DNA of 64,000 nt from Candidatus Pseudogracilibacillus intestinigallinarum (GTDB lineage: Bacteria; Bacillota; Bacilli; Bacillales; Amphibacillaceae): the NCBI GenBank assembly GCA_019113205.1, contig DXHX01000131.1:1-64000 (forward strand). Reading direction: 5' to 3'. Positions within the stretch are counted from its first letter, which is position 1, and every line of letters begins with the position of its first letter. A model generated the notes under the pieces. That model did not search any database and was not told where the DNA came from. It saw only the letters and a program-made list of their open reading frames with translations. This document shows positions 34,071 through 44,892 of this stretch, piece by piece. Position numbers and translations under genes: made by a program.

Positions 34071-36098
34071 ATGAAGAATTTTATTTCTTCTAAAATGGGA
34101 TTTTTTACAGTTGCAGCAGTATTGATCTGGATTAAATCATATGTTGTTTATTTAACAGAATTTAATTTAGACGTACAAAATACGTTGCAACATTTTCTGT
34201 TATTGATTAACCCAATAAGTTCGACATTAGTCTTTTTAGGAATTGCCTTATTTGCAAAAGGACGTAGGGTCGGTGGGTTTATCATTATCATTCATAGTTT
34301 TATGAGTTTACTATTGTATGCAAATGTCGTATTTTATCGATTTAACACTGATTTCATTACATTACCTGTATTAACACAAACTGGTAACTTCGGAAGTCTA
34401 GGTAGTAGTATCGCTAACTTAATGCAGTGGACAGACTTATTTTATGCGTTAGACATTATCATTTTGATCTTATTATTCAGATCAAGTCGTCAAATCTGGT
34501 CGAGCGAACGTATGAAATTAAAACGTCCTGCAATTATTATCGCTACTGGACTCGTTGTCTTCTCTATTAACTTAGCATTAGCAGAAGCAGATCGTCCACA
34601 GTTACTAAAGAGAACTTTTGATAGAAACTATATCGTTAAATATTTAGGTGCATATAACTTTACAATTTATGATGCCATCCAAAACGTAAAGTCTTCTACG
34701 GAACGTGTGTTAGCAGATAGTAATGATATTACAGAAGTACAAAATTATACAAACAATAAATATGCAGAACCAAACGAAGAATTATTCGGAATTGCAGAAG
34801 GTAAAAATGTAATTAAAATTCACTTAGAATCATTCCATTCGTTTTTAATCAATATGGAAGTGAACGGAGAGGAAGTAACACCTTTCATCAACTCATTAGT
34901 AAATGATGAAAAGGAAGACTATACGTATTTCGAAAACTTCTTCCACCAAACAGAGCAAGGTAAAACAGCAGATGCTGAATTAATTATGGATAACTCTTTA
35001 TACGGCTTACCACAAGGTAGTGCTTTCGTTACGAAAGGTAAAAATACGTATCAAGCATTACCGGCTATTTTAGGGCAAGAGCAAGGGTATAAAAGCTCCG
35101 TACTACACGGGGATAGTAAATCTTTCTGGAACCGTGATGAAATTTATAAAGAGTTAGGTGTTGATTATTTCTTTGATGAAGCTTTTTACGATATGAGTGA
35201 AGAACAAGTTATCGGATATGGGCTAAAAGATAAGCCTTTCTTCAAAGAATCAATGCCTATTATCGAAGCGATGGAAGAACCATTTTATGCACACTTTATG
35301 ACATTAACACATCACCATCCATATTTAATTGATGAAGAAGATGCAACAATTGATCCAACAGATACGAATGATGGTTCTGTTGATCGATACTTCCAAACAG
35401 CTCGTTATTTAGATGAATCATTAGAACAATTTGTAAATGATTTAAAAGAAGCTGGGTTATATGACGACTCCGTTATTATGATATACGGAGACCATTATGG
35501 TATTTCCGAAAATCATACGAGAGCATTATCCGAAATTTTCGGTGAAGAAATGACACCATATAAATACGCAGAATTACAACGTGTACCATTCATATTAAAA
35601 GTTCCTGGGTTAGATGGAAAAGGTACCGTTTCTGAATATGCTGGTCAAGTAGATGCAATGCCTACTTTATTACATCTATTAGGAATCGATGCGAAAGACT
35701 ATGTTTTATTTGGTACAGATTTATTCTCTGAAGAACATGATGATCTCGTTCCATTTAGAAATGGTGATTTCTTTACAGAAGATTATGCGATGGTAAAAGG
35801 AATATTTTACGATAACCATACTGGAGAAGAAATTGAACCGACAGAAGAACTGGAAGCATTGAAGGAAAAAGTAGAACATGAGTTAGCTATGTCCGACAAA
35901 GTGTTACAAGGGGATTTACTAAGGTTCTATTCACCAACAGACGATTGGAAACCGGTAGATACCAATGATTATTTCTATGATATTAACCAATTTACAGTAC
36001 CAGATGAGCTAAAAGAAAAATGGCTCGATACAGATACAGAGGAAGATACAGACATAGAAACAACAGAAAACAAAAATTCCGATGAAGATGAAGAATAA
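34071..36098 (+). CDS. ltaS: Lipoteichoic acid synthase (LtaS-type)
   Basis: Polymerises glycerol phosphate from phosphatidylglycerol outside the membrane. 675 residues: five membrane helices within about 10-170, an ALA-type cleavage region at 169-171 (LALAEAD), then a sulfatase-like domain. Metal and catalytic residues are visible: Glu253 in HLESFHS, catalytic Thr299 in QGKTADAE, and YGDHYGIS near 475-482. The C-terminal 30 residues are Asp/Glu/Thr-rich. Which paralogue it is (LtaS, YfnI, YqgS or YvgJ) cannot be decided from one sequence. Monocistronic with its own terminator. Confidence 0.9.
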   Translation: MKNFISSKMGFFTVAAVLIWIKSYVVYLTEFNLDVQNTLQHFLLLINPISSTLVFLGIALFAKGRRVGGFIIIIHSFMSLLLYANVVFYRFNTDFITLPVLTQTGNFGSLGSSIANLMQWTDLFYALDIIILILLFRSSRQIWSSERMKLKRPAIIIATGLVVFSINLALAEADRPQLLKRTFDRNYIVKYLGAYNFTIYDAIQNVKSSTERVLADSNDITEVQNYTNNKYAEPNEELFGIAEGKNVIKIHLESFHSFLINMEVNGEEVTPFINSLVNDEKEDYTYFENFFHQTEQGKTADAELIMDNSLYGLPQGSAFVTKGKNTYQALPAILGQEQGYKSSVLHGDSKSFWNRDEIYKELGVDYFFDEAFYDMSEEQVIGYGLKDKPFFKESMPIIEAMEEPFYAHFMTLTHHHPYLIDEEDATIDPTDTNDGSVDRYFQTARYLDESLEQFVNDLKEAGLYDDSVIMIYGDHYGISENHTRALSEIFGEEMTPYKYAELQRVPFILKVPGLDGKGTVSEYAGQVDAMPTLLHLLGIDAKDYVLFGTDLFSEEHDDLVPFRNGDFFTEDYAMVKGIFYDNHTGEEIEPTEELEALKEKVEHELAMSDKVLQGDLLRFYSPTDDWKPVDTNDYFYDINQFTVPDELKEKWLDTDTEEDTDIETTENKNSDEDEE

Positions 36099-36123
36099 GT
36101 CTGGTATAATATCCAGTGAAACA

Positions 36124-36170
36124 GAAAAAGGAGTTTCAGTAAATTAATTTTTACTGGAACTCCTTTAACT
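36124..36170 (+). terminator. Terminator of ltaS, hairpin-repeat copy 2
   Basis: AAAGGAGTTTCAGTAAA pairs with TTTACTGGAACTCCTTT (one mismatch) around TTAA and is followed by AACTTT. The sequence is a variant of the hairpins at 28191 and 55579. MITE copy 2 begins two bases after it. Confidence 0.8.
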
Positions 36171-36172
36171 TT

Positions 36173-36467
36173 GGCTCTTTATTAAATCATGTTGATGACC
36201 CTATTCAATATTTAATTGTGTCGAACCAATAAGAATAGCGTGAATATGTCACTTCGGAAATATACTCCGCTTCCCGTGTGCGGCTGCTATGCTAAACTCA
36301 GGCTTTTCCTCACGTAGGAGTCCACGTTCATTTCCTACGTTTCATATGGCTGTTTACATGCTCGTTTTTGACAACTTTAATTCAAAAGAGAAATTCACTT
36401 GTTTTCTATTTATATGCATAAAAAGTGCCAGTGGATTTTTTTCCACCGACACCAAATATTTTGAGCC
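36173..36467 (+). repeat. MITE-like dispersed repeat, copy 2
   Basis: Starts GGCTCTTTATTAAATCATG and ends AAATATTTTGAGCC; the two ends are imperfect inverted repeats. It shares ATTTAATTGTGTCGAACCAAT, TACTCCGCTT, TAGGAGTCCACGT and the end hairpin TGCCAGTGGA...TCCACCGACACC with copies 1 and 3. It has no coding capacity. It fills the space between the ltaS and ilvA terminators. With the two terminators it accounts for the whole 36099-36534 gap. Confidence 0.8.
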
Positions 36468-36470
36468 TTA

Positions 36471-36516
36471 AAAGCACCCCTTAAGTTAGATTTCATGCTA
36501 TCTTAAAGGGTGCTTT
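36471..36516 (-). terminator. Terminator of the ilv-leu operon
   Basis: AAAGCACCCCTTAAG pairs with CTTAAAGGGTGCTTT (one mismatch), with TTTT following on the minus strand. It lies 19 bp after the ilvA stop and 3 bp from the end of MITE copy 2. Confidence 0.78.
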
Positions 36517-36534
36517 CCAATCATTCGTATTTTA

Positions 36535-37506
36535 TTATGCGATATGCTGATTTGCCAGTTGCTGGATGAGTGGAATCTTATCAATATCAAAGTTCCCACC
36601 ACTTACAACAATTCCACAATGTCTCGACTTTATATAGTCTTTATGTGCGAATAATGCTGCTAAAGCTACTGCACCAGCACCTTCCATTAATGTTTTGTTT
36701 CTTTCTAACATATATAAAATCGCGCTTGCAATTTCTTCTTCTGTCACTGTTACAATATCATCCACATATTGATGAATAAGCGGAGAAGTGAGTTCACCTG
36801 GTTGTTTAACGGCAATTCCTTCTGCTATTGTATCAGCACGATAAGGTGAGTTTGGTGTCGTTTGATGGAAGTCATGGTACATTGGACAGATCATTTCAGA
36901 CTGTACACCGACAATGCGAATGTTTTTATTCACATGTTTCGCTGCAACAGCCATACCGCTAATAAGTCCACCACCACCGATAGGGACGATAAACGTATCA
37001 ATTCGATCTTCCTGCCTTAACGCTTCCATCGCAATTGTTCCTTGACCGGCCATAATGTCATAATCATCAAATGGATGTACATATGTCGCCCCCGTCTCTT
37101 TTTGACGGATCATGGATGCTTCATATGCTTCTTGGAAAGAACTTCCGACTAAAACTACTTCCGCACCATAATTTTGTGTTGCTTCCACTTTACTATGCGG
37201 TGTTTTTTCTGGCATAAAAATAGTAGCTTTTACTCCTAATTTTCTTGATGCATATGCAACTCCTTGTGCATGGTTTCCAGCAGACGCTGTAATTACCCCT
37301 TTATCAAGTTGTTCATTCGTTAATTGCATCAATTTAAATGTAGCACCTCTAAATTTAAATGCACCTGTCTTCTGTTGGTTTTCCATTTTAAAATACACTT
37401 TTTTCCCGACAATCTGATTCGTCGTCTCTGATGTGATCAATGGCGTCGAATGTACAATCGGCTTCAAACGCTCTAACGCTTTATAAATTTTTTCTCCCGT
37501 TAACAA
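36535..37506 (-). CDS. ilvA: Threonine dehydratase, short TdcB-type, at the end of the ilv-leu operon
   Basis: PLP enzyme making 2-oxobutanoate from threonine for isoleucine synthesis. The PLP lysine is Lys51 in KTGAFKFRGA; SAGNHAQG and PIGGGGLISG follow. At 323 residues it lacks the C-terminal ACT-like regulatory domain of allosteric IlvA, so feedback control by isoleucine may be absent. The start is unclear: the frame's first usual start is TTG at 37506 with poor spacing, whereas AGGGAG is well placed for an ATT at 37515. It follows leuD by about 40 bp, which supports a biosynthetic role. Confidence 0.85.
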   Translation of the reverse strand: MLTGEKIYKALERLKPIVHSTPLITSETTNQIVGKKVYFKMENQQKTGAFKFRGATFKLMQLTNEQLDKGVITASAGNHAQGVAYASRKLGVKATIFMPEKTPHSKVEATQNYGAEVVLVGSSFQEAYEASMIRQKETGATYVHPFDDYDIMAGQGTIAMEALRQEDRIDTFIVPIGGGGLISGMAVAAKHVNKNIRIVGVQSEMICPMYHDFHQTTPNSPYRADTIAEGIAVKQPGELTSPLIHQYVDDIVTVTEEEIASAILYMLERNKTLMEGAGAVALAALFAHKDYIKSRHCGIVVSGGNFDIDKIPLIQQLANQHIA

Positions 37507-37548
37507 ATCCCCAATGGTTACACACTCCCTAGTTCCACTTACTTTATT

Positions 37549-38133
37549 TTATAGTCTAGTCTTTTCATATGCAGAAATTTTATCCTCAAGTTGCAAAGTT
37601 AAAGCAATTTCATCCCAACCGTTCAATAAATTTTGACGGTGGTATTCTGGTAAATCAAATGCAAATTCATTTCCATCTTGATCTGTTATTGCCTTCTTCT
37701 CAAGATTCACAGACAATTTTAATGTACCTTCTTCTGCTTCTTTTAACCATTTATTAATTTGCTCTTCTTCTACTTTAATTGGAACGAGTCCATTTTTAAA
37801 TGAGTTATTGTAAAAAATATCTGCAAAACTCGGAGCAAGGATAATTCTAAAGCCATAATCCAGTAATGACCATGGAGCATGCTCTCTAGATGACCCACAC
37901 CCGAAGTTTTCTCCTGTCACCAAAATAGATGCATCATCATATTTTGCATCATTTAAATTAAAATCCGGTCGTTTATTACCATCATCATCAAATCGCCAAT
38001 GGTAAAATAGAAACTGTCCAAAGCCTGTTCTTTCAATTCTTTTTAAAAATTGTTTCGGAATAATTTGGTCAGTATCGACATTCGTACGATTTAATGGATA
38101 AACGAGACCGTGATGTTCTTTTATAGGTTCCAT
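37549..38133 (-). CDS. leuD: 3-isopropylmalate dehydratase small subunit
   Basis: Swivel-domain subunit of isopropylmalate isomerase, partner of LeuC. 194 residues with PLNRTNVDTDQIIPKQFLKR at about 13-32 and GENFGCGSSREHAPWSL near 74-90, the substrate-binding motif. It follows leuC by 27 bp in the usual leuBCD order. Confidence 0.97.
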   Translation of the reverse strand: MEPIKEHHGLVYPLNRTNVDTDQIIPKQFLKRIERTGFGQFLFYHWRFDDDGNKRPDFNLNDAKYDDASILVTGENFGCGSSREHAPWSLLDYGFRIILAPSFADIFYNNSFKNGLVPIKVEEEQINKWLKEAEEGTLKLSVNLEKKAITDQDGNEFAFDLPEYHRQNLLNGWDEIALTLQLEDKISAYEKTRL

Positions 38134-38160
38134 TGTACAACATCCTTTCCTTCCCGTAAA

Positions 38161-39555
38161 TTATTGATACGTGCGAACATCGACAAATTTACCTTCAATC
38201 GCAGCTGCAGCTGCCATTTCTGGACTTACTAAATGTGTTCTAGCACCATTTCCTTGTCTACCTTCAAAGTTACGGTTTGATGTAGATGCACAACGTCCTC
38301 CAGAAGGAACAATATCTTCGTTCATTCCTAAACACATACTACATCCTGCATCACGCCATTCAAATCCAGCTTCCCTAAATACTTTATCGATGCCTTTTTC
38401 TTCTGCTTCCATTTTTACTAAAAATGACCCTGGTACAACAATTGCTTTCACACCGTCTTTTACTCGTTTGCCAGCAACAATTTGGGCTGCCTTTTCTAAA
38501 TCTGATAAACGCGAATTCGTACATGAACCAATAAACACGTGATCAATTTCAATGGATGTCATCGGTTGGTTTTCTTCTAAGCCCATATATTCCAGCGCTA
38601 ATCGTACTTCTTCTTTATTTGGCGCAGTATCAATGGTTGGAGTTGCACCACTTACAGGTACACCCATTCCAGGGTTTGTTCCCCATGTTACTTGTGGTTC
38701 TACTTCCTCTGCATTGATTGTTAATGTTTTATCATATGTTGCACCTTCATCTGTCGCTAGTGCTAACCATTCATTTGCCACTTCATCAAACGCTTCCCCT
38801 TTTGGAACGTGACGACGACCTCGTAAAAATTCGATTGTTTTTTCATCTGGACTAATTAATCCTGCTCTTGCTCCGGCTTCGATCGACATATTACAAATCG
38901 TCATACGCTCTTCCATAGAAAGATTACGAATGGCTTCTCCTGTATATTCTACAATATAACCAGTTCCCATTTTCACGCCGTATTTTGCGATAATTGCTAA
39001 AATTAAGTCTTTAGCAGTTACACCTGGACCAAGATTGCCTTCCACTTTTAGGTTAAGTGTTTTTGGCTTATTTTGCCATAATGTTTGTGTCGCAAAAACA
39101 TGTTCTACTTCACTCGTTCCAATACCGAATGCAATAGCTCCAAACGCTCCATGTGTCGATGTATGACTATCTCCACATACAATAGTTTTTCCTGGTTGTG
39201 TTAATCCTAATTGTGGTCCAATGACGTGTACAATTCCTTGATCAGGGTGATGCATATCTGCTAGTTCAATTCCGAACTCTTCACAGTTTTTTGCTAAAGT
39301 ATCAATTTGTAATTTTGCAATTGGGTCGCTAATTTCATCACGATTTAATGTCGGTACGTTATGATCCATCGTCGCAAATGTTAAATCTGGTCGACGAACC
39401 TTTCTATTCGTTAAACGTAATCCTTCAAATGCTTGAGGAGACGTTACTTCGTGAATAAGATGTAAATCAATATATACTAAATCTGGTTTTCCTTCTTCTT
39501 CATGGACGATCTTTTGTTCCCAAACTTTTTCTATAATTGTTTTAGGCTTCGCCAT
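38161..39555 (-). CDS. leuC: 3-isopropylmalate dehydratase large subunit
   Basis: Aconitase-family iron-sulfur enzyme of leucine synthesis, 464 residues. The three [4Fe-4S] ligands are present: one in GSCTNSR (about residue 345) and two in CSMCLGMN (about 405 and 408). [15 protein letters not shown] near residue 130 is also conserved. It converts 2- to 3-isopropylmalate together with LeuD. It starts 15 bp after leuB ends. Confidence 0.97.
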   Translation of the reverse strand: MAKPKTIIEKVWEQKIVHEEEGKPDLVYIDLHLIHEVTSPQAFEGLRLTNRKVRRPDLTFATMDHNVPTLNRDEISDPIAKLQIDTLAKNCEEFGIELADMHHPDQGIVHVIGPQLGLTQPGKTIVCGDSHTSTHGAFGAIAFGIGTSEVEHVFATQTLWQNKPKTLNLKVEGNLGPGVTAKDLILAIIAKYGVKMGTGYIVEYTGEAIRNLSMEERMTICNMSIEAGARAGLISPDEKTIEFLRGRRHVPKGEAFDEVANEWLALATDEGATYDKTLTINAEEVEPQVTWGTNPGMGVPVSGATPTIDTAPNKEEVRLALEYMGLEENQPMTSIEIDHVFIGSCTNSRLSDLEKAAQIVAGKRVKDGVKAIVVPGSFLVKMEAEEKGIDKVFREAGFEWRDAGCSMCLGMNEDIVPSGGRCASTSNRNFEGRQGNGARTHLVSPEMAAAAAIEGKFVDVRTYQ

Positions 39556-39570
39556 AAGAACACCTCCACC

Positions 39571-40635
39571 TTATGATAAATGACGAATAACCGCTTCTGT
39601 CATTTCTTTCGTTCCAACAACTTTTCCACCTTCGATTTGTAAATCTTTCGTGTGGTATCCTTCCTCTAATGCTTTTTCTACAGCAGTTTCGATATCTGTC
39701 GCTTCTTTATCCATATCAAATGAATAACGCAATAACATCGCTGCAGATAAAATGGTTCCAAGTGGATTTACGATACCTTCACCTGCAATATCGGGAGCAG
39801 AACCGTGTACAGGCTCATATAACCCAATTGTTTCTGATAAACTAGCAGAAGGTAACATCCCAATAGATCCAGTTAGAACTGACCCTTCATCACTTAAAAT
39901 GTCTCCAAACATATTTTCTGTCACGATGACATCAAAATATGTCGGTTCTGTAATTAGGCGCATTGCCGCAGAGTCTACTAACATATGTTCCACATGAACA
40001 TCTGGATAATCTTTCTTTTTCTCCTCTACTATCTCTCTCCAAAGACGGCTAGATTCTAAGACGTTTGCTTTATCTACTGAAACAAGATGTTTTTTCCTTA
40101 ATTGCGCACTTTCGAATCCTTTTTCTACGATTCTTTCAATTTCATCACGACGGTAAAGCAATGTATCGACCGCAACTGTTCCATTTTCTCTTCGTTCACG
40201 TGGCGTACCGAAGTATAATCCACCTGTTAGTTCACGAACAATATAAATATCACTACCATTAATAACCTCTTCTTTTAATGGTGACGCATGTAACAATGGG
40301 TCAAATCCTTTTATTGGTCGTATATTCGCAAATAAATTTAATGCTTTACGAATTTTTAATAAACCTTGTTCAGGTCGTACATCAGGTGGCAAGTTATCCC
40401 ATTTAGGACCACCAATCGCACCTAATAAAATAGCATCCGATTGTAAACATACATTGACTGTTTCTTCTGTTAATGGTTCTCCATATTTATCATATGATGT
40501 TCCACCGATATCATGTTGTTCAAATTCAAATGTATGGCCGTGTTTTTCAGCAATTTTTTCTAACACTTTTACTGCTTCACTTGTTACCTCATGTCCAACC
40601 CCATCTCCTGGGAGTACAACTATTTTCTTCACCAT
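39571..40635 (-). CDS. leuB: 3-isopropylmalate dehydrogenase
   Basis: NAD-dependent oxidative decarboxylase of leucine synthesis. 354 residues from the ATG at 40635, with VLPGDGVGHEV at the start, GGPKWDNLP, the catalytic YFDVIVTENMFGDILSDE region and EPVHGSAPDIAGEGIVNP for NAD. An in-frame TTG nine bases earlier is too close to the AGGAAGG site to be the likely start. It is the first leu gene in this operon; the usual leuA before it is missing. Confidence 0.95.
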   Translation of the reverse strand: MVKKIVVLPGDGVGHEVTSEAVKVLEKIAEKHGHTFEFEQHDIGGTSYDKYGEPLTEETVNVCLQSDAILLGAIGGPKWDNLPPDVRPEQGLLKIRKALNLFANIRPIKGFDPLLHASPLKEEVINGSDIYIVRELTGGLYFGTPRERRENGTVAVDTLLYRRDEIERIVEKGFESAQLRKKHLVSVDKANVLESSRLWREIVEEKKKDYPDVHVEHMLVDSAAMRLITEPTYFDVIVTENMFGDILSDEGSVLTGSIGMLPSASLSETIGLYEPVHGSAPDIAGEGIVNPLGTILSAAMLLRYSFDMDKEATDIETAVEKALEEGYHTKDLQIEGGKVVGTKEMTEAVIRHLS

Positions 40636-40644
40636 TTGATTCAA

Positions 40645-40835
40645 TCCTTCCTACACGATTCATGTTCATTTCCCTAGTAAAGATCATTTATTTATCATCA
40701 TGTAATGTATGTCACATTAGACGAAACGCTTCTTGCGGAGAATATCGAAGTATCATTCGATGAAGGGTACTTCTAGTAGAGTAGAAGCAAAGAGGAAGGA
40801 TATTATATCCTACCTCTTTCTCCCATCGATTACGC
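40645..40835 (-). other. leuA-less gap between ilvC and leuB with a hairpin
   Basis: About 190 bp where 2-isopropylmalate synthase (leuA) normally lies. It holds a strong hairpin at 40789-40819 (AAAGAGGAAGGATAT with ATATCCTACCTCTTT, one mismatch) and a small one, CTTCTA/TAGAAG, at 40770-40787. No long T-run follows, so the large hairpin may be a weak terminator or an RNA-processing/stability element between ilvC and leuB. No recognisable leuA remnant was seen. Confidence 0.6.
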
Positions 40836-41882
<1,047 letters not shown>

Positions 41883-41923
41883 TTATTTTGGCGATTTTTA
41901 AGCCGTCGCCAAAATAATTTTCG

Positions 41924-42448
41924 CTATACTGTAAACTGGTTAATTTCAGCAATATGAGCTGGCTGTGGTTGGTGTCCACGCAAAAATGCTGTCACACCTG
42001 TTTTAGATAACTCTTTAATACCATAAGGTTTCAATAATGCAATTAATGCATCAATTTTTTCCGGTTTTCCTGTCACTTGAATCGTAATACTATCTTTACT
42101 AATATCAATGACCGTTGCACGGAAAGGTGTAATCAATCCTTGGATTTCATTACTTAATTGCGGAGAACTTGCCACTTTAATAAGTGCTAATTCTCGAGCA
42201 ACGATCGATTTATCTGTTATATCCGAAACTTTAATAACATCAATTTGCTTATTTAATTGTTTTGTTAACTGTTCTGCTTTTTGATCGTCACTTACTTCTA
42301 CGACTAATGTCATTTTTGAAATACCTGGTGTTTCGGTTTCTCCAACAGAAATACTTGAAATATTAAACTGTCTACGTTGCAACATGCCTGTTACACGGTT
42401 TAGTACTCCACTTCTATTTTGAACCGTAGCTGTTATAATACGTTTCAT
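41924..42448 (-). CDS. ilvN: Acetolactate synthase small (regulatory) subunit
   Basis: ACT-domain subunit conferring valine feedback on IlvB. 174 residues: an N-terminal ACT ([21 protein letters not shown] at the start) and a C-terminal domain from about 80. It overlaps ilvB by 4 bp (ATGA), so the two subunits are coupled. Confidence 0.96.
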   Translation of the reverse strand: MKRIITATVQNRSGVLNRVTGMLQRRQFNISSISVGETETPGISKMTLVVEVSDDQKAEQLTKQLNKQIDVIKVSDITDKSIVARELALIKVASSPQLSNEIQGLITPFRATVIDISKDSITIQVTGKPEKIDALIALLKPYGIKELSKTGVTAFLRGHQPQPAHIAEINQFTV

Positions 42449-44184
42449 TTCGTCACCCCTATCATTTCTTGAATTCCTTTTCCAGGAGCAATCATTGGAT
42501 AAACTTTTTCCTTCTGAATGATTCTGAAGTCAGCTACAACTGGTCCGTCATATTCAAACATTTCTTTTAATGCGGCTTCAACATCTTCTTCTTTTTCAAC
42601 TTTCATTCCTTTTAATCCATAACTTTCCGCTAACTTAACGAAATCTGGATTTATATCTAGTAATGATTCTGAATATCTTTCATCATAAAATGTTTCTTGC
42701 CATTGGCGAACCATTCCTAATGCTGAGTTATTCATGATTATTACTTTTACTGGTAAGTTCCATTGCTTTAATAGTAATAATTCCTGTAAATTCATTTGGA
42801 ATCCTGCATCTCCGTTAATGGAAACGACTAATTCATTTGGTCGACCAAACTGTGCACCGATGGCTGCAGGAAATCCGAATCCCATCGATCCTAATCCACC
42901 TGATGATGCCCAATTATGTGGTTTATCTAATGTATAATATTGAGCTGCCCACATTTGATGTTGCCCAACGTCCGTCGTAACAATCGCCTCTCCATTTGTT
43001 GCTTTATGGATTTTCTGTAATAAACTTTGTGGCGAGATTGCTTCATCAGATAAATCATGCCATAATGGATAATCTTTTTTGTTTTGTGCGATTTTTTCCA
43101 TCCAAGCTTCATGGTTCGGTTGTTTAATATCTTTCTTTAATAAAGCTTCTAAAGCTAATTTCGCATCTGCTACAACTGGAATTTCCGTTGGAATGTTTTT
43201 CCCGATTTCAGCTGGATCAATGTCAATATGTGCTACTTTTGCCGTCGGAGCAAAATGTTGTAAATTCCCTGTTAAACGGTCATCAAAACGTGCACCGATA
43301 TTGATGAGTAAATCACTTTCATATACAGCCATATTTGCTGTATATGAACCGTGCATTCCTGCCATTCCTAATGATAGATCATTTGATCCCGGGAAACTCC
43401 CCAAGCCTAATAATGTATTTACAACCGGTAAACGGTATTTTTCTGCAAACTGTTTTAATTCTTTTGCAGCATCCGCAAATAATACACCTGCACCAGCTAA
43501 TAAAACTGGACGCTTCGCCTTTTCAATTGCATCAGCTACTTTGACGATTTGTAGAGGATTCGGCTTTGTTGTTGGTTGATATCCAGGTAAATAGAAATCT
43601 GTGTTAAACTCTCCGCTCGGCAATGCTTCGGAAATGTTTTTCGGAATATCAATAACAACTGGGCCCGGTCTTCCTGTTGTCGCAATATGAAATGCTTCTT
43701 TTACAACACGTGGTAAATCTGTCACATCGTCCACTTGATAATTATACTTCGTAATCGGCGTCGTAATCCCTAACACATCTGACTCTTGGAATGCGTCTGT
43801 TCCAATAACATGGTTTGCTACTTGTCCTGTAAATATAACTAAAGGCAATGAATCCATCATCGCATCAGTAATACCTGTAATTAAATTGGTAGCCCCTGGA
43901 CCTGATGTCGCAATTACAACTCCTGGTTTTCCTGTTACACGAGCATATCCTTCCGCAGCAAAAATTGCCCCCTGCTCATGTCTTGTTAAAATATGTTTGA
44001 ACGATGCATTTGCACGATAAAGTGCGTCATAAATTGGTAATACAGCACCACCCGGATACCCGAAAACTGTGTCCACTTCCGCCTCAACTAATAACTCCAT
44101 CAATAAATCTGCACCTGTTCTCACTTCATTTGTTGTCTTTGAAGGTAGTGTTTGTTTTGGCTTTGCCTCTGCTTTCAATGTCAT
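42445..44184 (-). CDS. ilvB: Acetolactate synthase large (catalytic) subunit
   Basis: ThDP enzyme starting branched-chain amino acid synthesis. 579 residues from the chosen start. [15 protein letters not shown] near the N-terminus, [15 protein letters not shown] (catalytic Glu) and the ThDP motif GDAGFQMN followed by NN are intact. The frame begins 16 codons earlier, but AAGGAGG lies just before ATG 44184. That spacing is only two bases, so the TTG at 44178 (eight bases) may be the true start. First gene of the operon, downstream of a T-box. Confidence 0.95.
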   Translation of the reverse strand: MTLKAEAKPKQTLPSKTTNEVRTGADLLMELLVEAEVDTVFGYPGGAVLPIYDALYRANASFKHILTRHEQGAIFAAEGYARVTGKPGVVIATSGPGATNLITGITDAMMDSLPLVIFTGQVANHVIGTDAFQESDVLGITTPITKYNYQVDDVTDLPRVVKEAFHIATTGRPGPVVIDIPKNISEALPSGEFNTDFYLPGYQPTTKPNPLQIVKVADAIEKAKRPVLLAGAGVLFADAAKELKQFAEKYRLPVVNTLLGLGSFPGSNDLSLGMAGMHGSYTANMAVYESDLLINIGARFDDRLTGNLQHFAPTAKVAHIDIDPAEIGKNIPTEIPVVADAKLALEALLKKDIKQPNHEAWMEKIAQNKKDYPLWHDLSDEAISPQSLLQKIHKATNGEAIVTTDVGQHQMWAAQYYTLDKPHNWASSGGLGSMGFGFPAAIGAQFGRPNELVVSINGDAGFQMNLQELLLLKQWNLPVKVIIMNNSALGMVRQWQETFYDERYSESLLDINPDFVKLAESYGLKGMKVEKEEDVEAALKEMFEYDGPVVADFRIIQKEKVYPMIAPGKGIQEMIGVTK

Positions 44185-44274
44185 TTCCTCCTTAAAAATA
44201 TCTTCCTTAAAACAAAGTCTATATTGAAACAATCGTCATACATTTTTTCCTTTTTCTCCCTCATCCTCCACTTC

Positions 44275-44600
44275 AAAATAAAAAACTCTTTTCTCCACAA
44301 ATCTCCTAAAAGATTATGGGGAGAAAAGAGTATCTTTTCACGGTACCACCCAAAAATTCATAGCATTCCTCACGAAAGCCATCTTACAGACTTTTTTAAA
44401 AAGTCTATTGTTGGTAACAGGTATATATCATATACCTGGCTATGCCTAATAAATATAATCGTTCAGCATAACACTCAAGGATGATGTCGGAATAAGTAGT
44501 GTTTCTAGGCTTCCAGCAACCCTAGATCTCTGGGAACACGATGGGCTTAATCCTTTTTTCCTGTCATCGATTTATTTGTATGAATTATCTTACAATTGTT
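44275..44600 (-). ncRNA. T-box leader of the ilv-leu operon (Ile specifier)
   Basis: On the minus strand: Stem I with CCCAGAGATCTAGGGTTGCTGG and a specifier loop closed by AAGGA/TCCTT. The loop reads GACATCA, giving AUC (Ile) at 44483-44485 by alignment with the two Trp leaders in this window. The core TTGGGTGGTACCGTGAA is at 44338-44354 (UGGU, fitting a tRNA ending ACCA). A terminator ACTCTTTTCTCC with complement is at 44285-44331 and is followed by T6. Uncharged tRNA-Ile should permit transcription. The specifier call is less certain than the T-box itself. Confidence 0.85.
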
Positions 44601-44628
44601 AATAATATAACTTATTTCGTTATACGTT

Positions 44629-44657
44629 ATTATAAATTAACTAACATAAATATTCAA
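44629..44657 (-). promoter_or_regulatory. Sigma-A promoter of the ilv-leu operon
   Basis: On the minus strand TTGAAT (44652-44657) and TATAAT (44629-44634) lie 17 bp apart, about 30 bp before the T-box leader. Confidence 0.8.
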
Positions 44658-44721
44658 ACATTTCGAAATTGCTATAAGAAATAATATATCCCTATAAATT
44701 ATCCTTGAAAACAAATATCTG

Positions 44722-44736
44722 AATTAACAGAAAATT
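44722..44736. promoter_or_regulatory. CodY-like box upstream of the ilv-leu operon
   Basis: AATTAACAGAAAATT matches the palindromic CodY consensus AATTTTCnGAAAATT at all but two positions. It lies about 65 bp upstream of the -35. In Bacillus subtilis the ilv-leu operon is a CodY target, so control by branched-chain amino acids and GTP is plausible. The rest of 44737-44892 is AT-rich with no other feature seen. Confidence 0.6.
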
Positions 44737-44892
44737 TACTTTAAAGAAAAAAACATCGTAAATGAATGAATATTAAAATCATACAATGTTTTCAATCTTT
44801 CGTCAATATGTTTGTTGCCTTTTTCACAATTTTTATACATTTATCCGAAAAACATCATGATTTACTTTGCATATCCTTTTGCTAAACGACGA

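Noticed and set aside
43079-43579. Long open frame antisense to ilvB
   Set aside because: It is a frame shadow of a strongly conserved gene, has no ribosome site and no recognisable protein pattern. The same holds for antisense frames at 48397-48837 (upp), 57757-58296 (prfA) and 38171-38542 (leuC).
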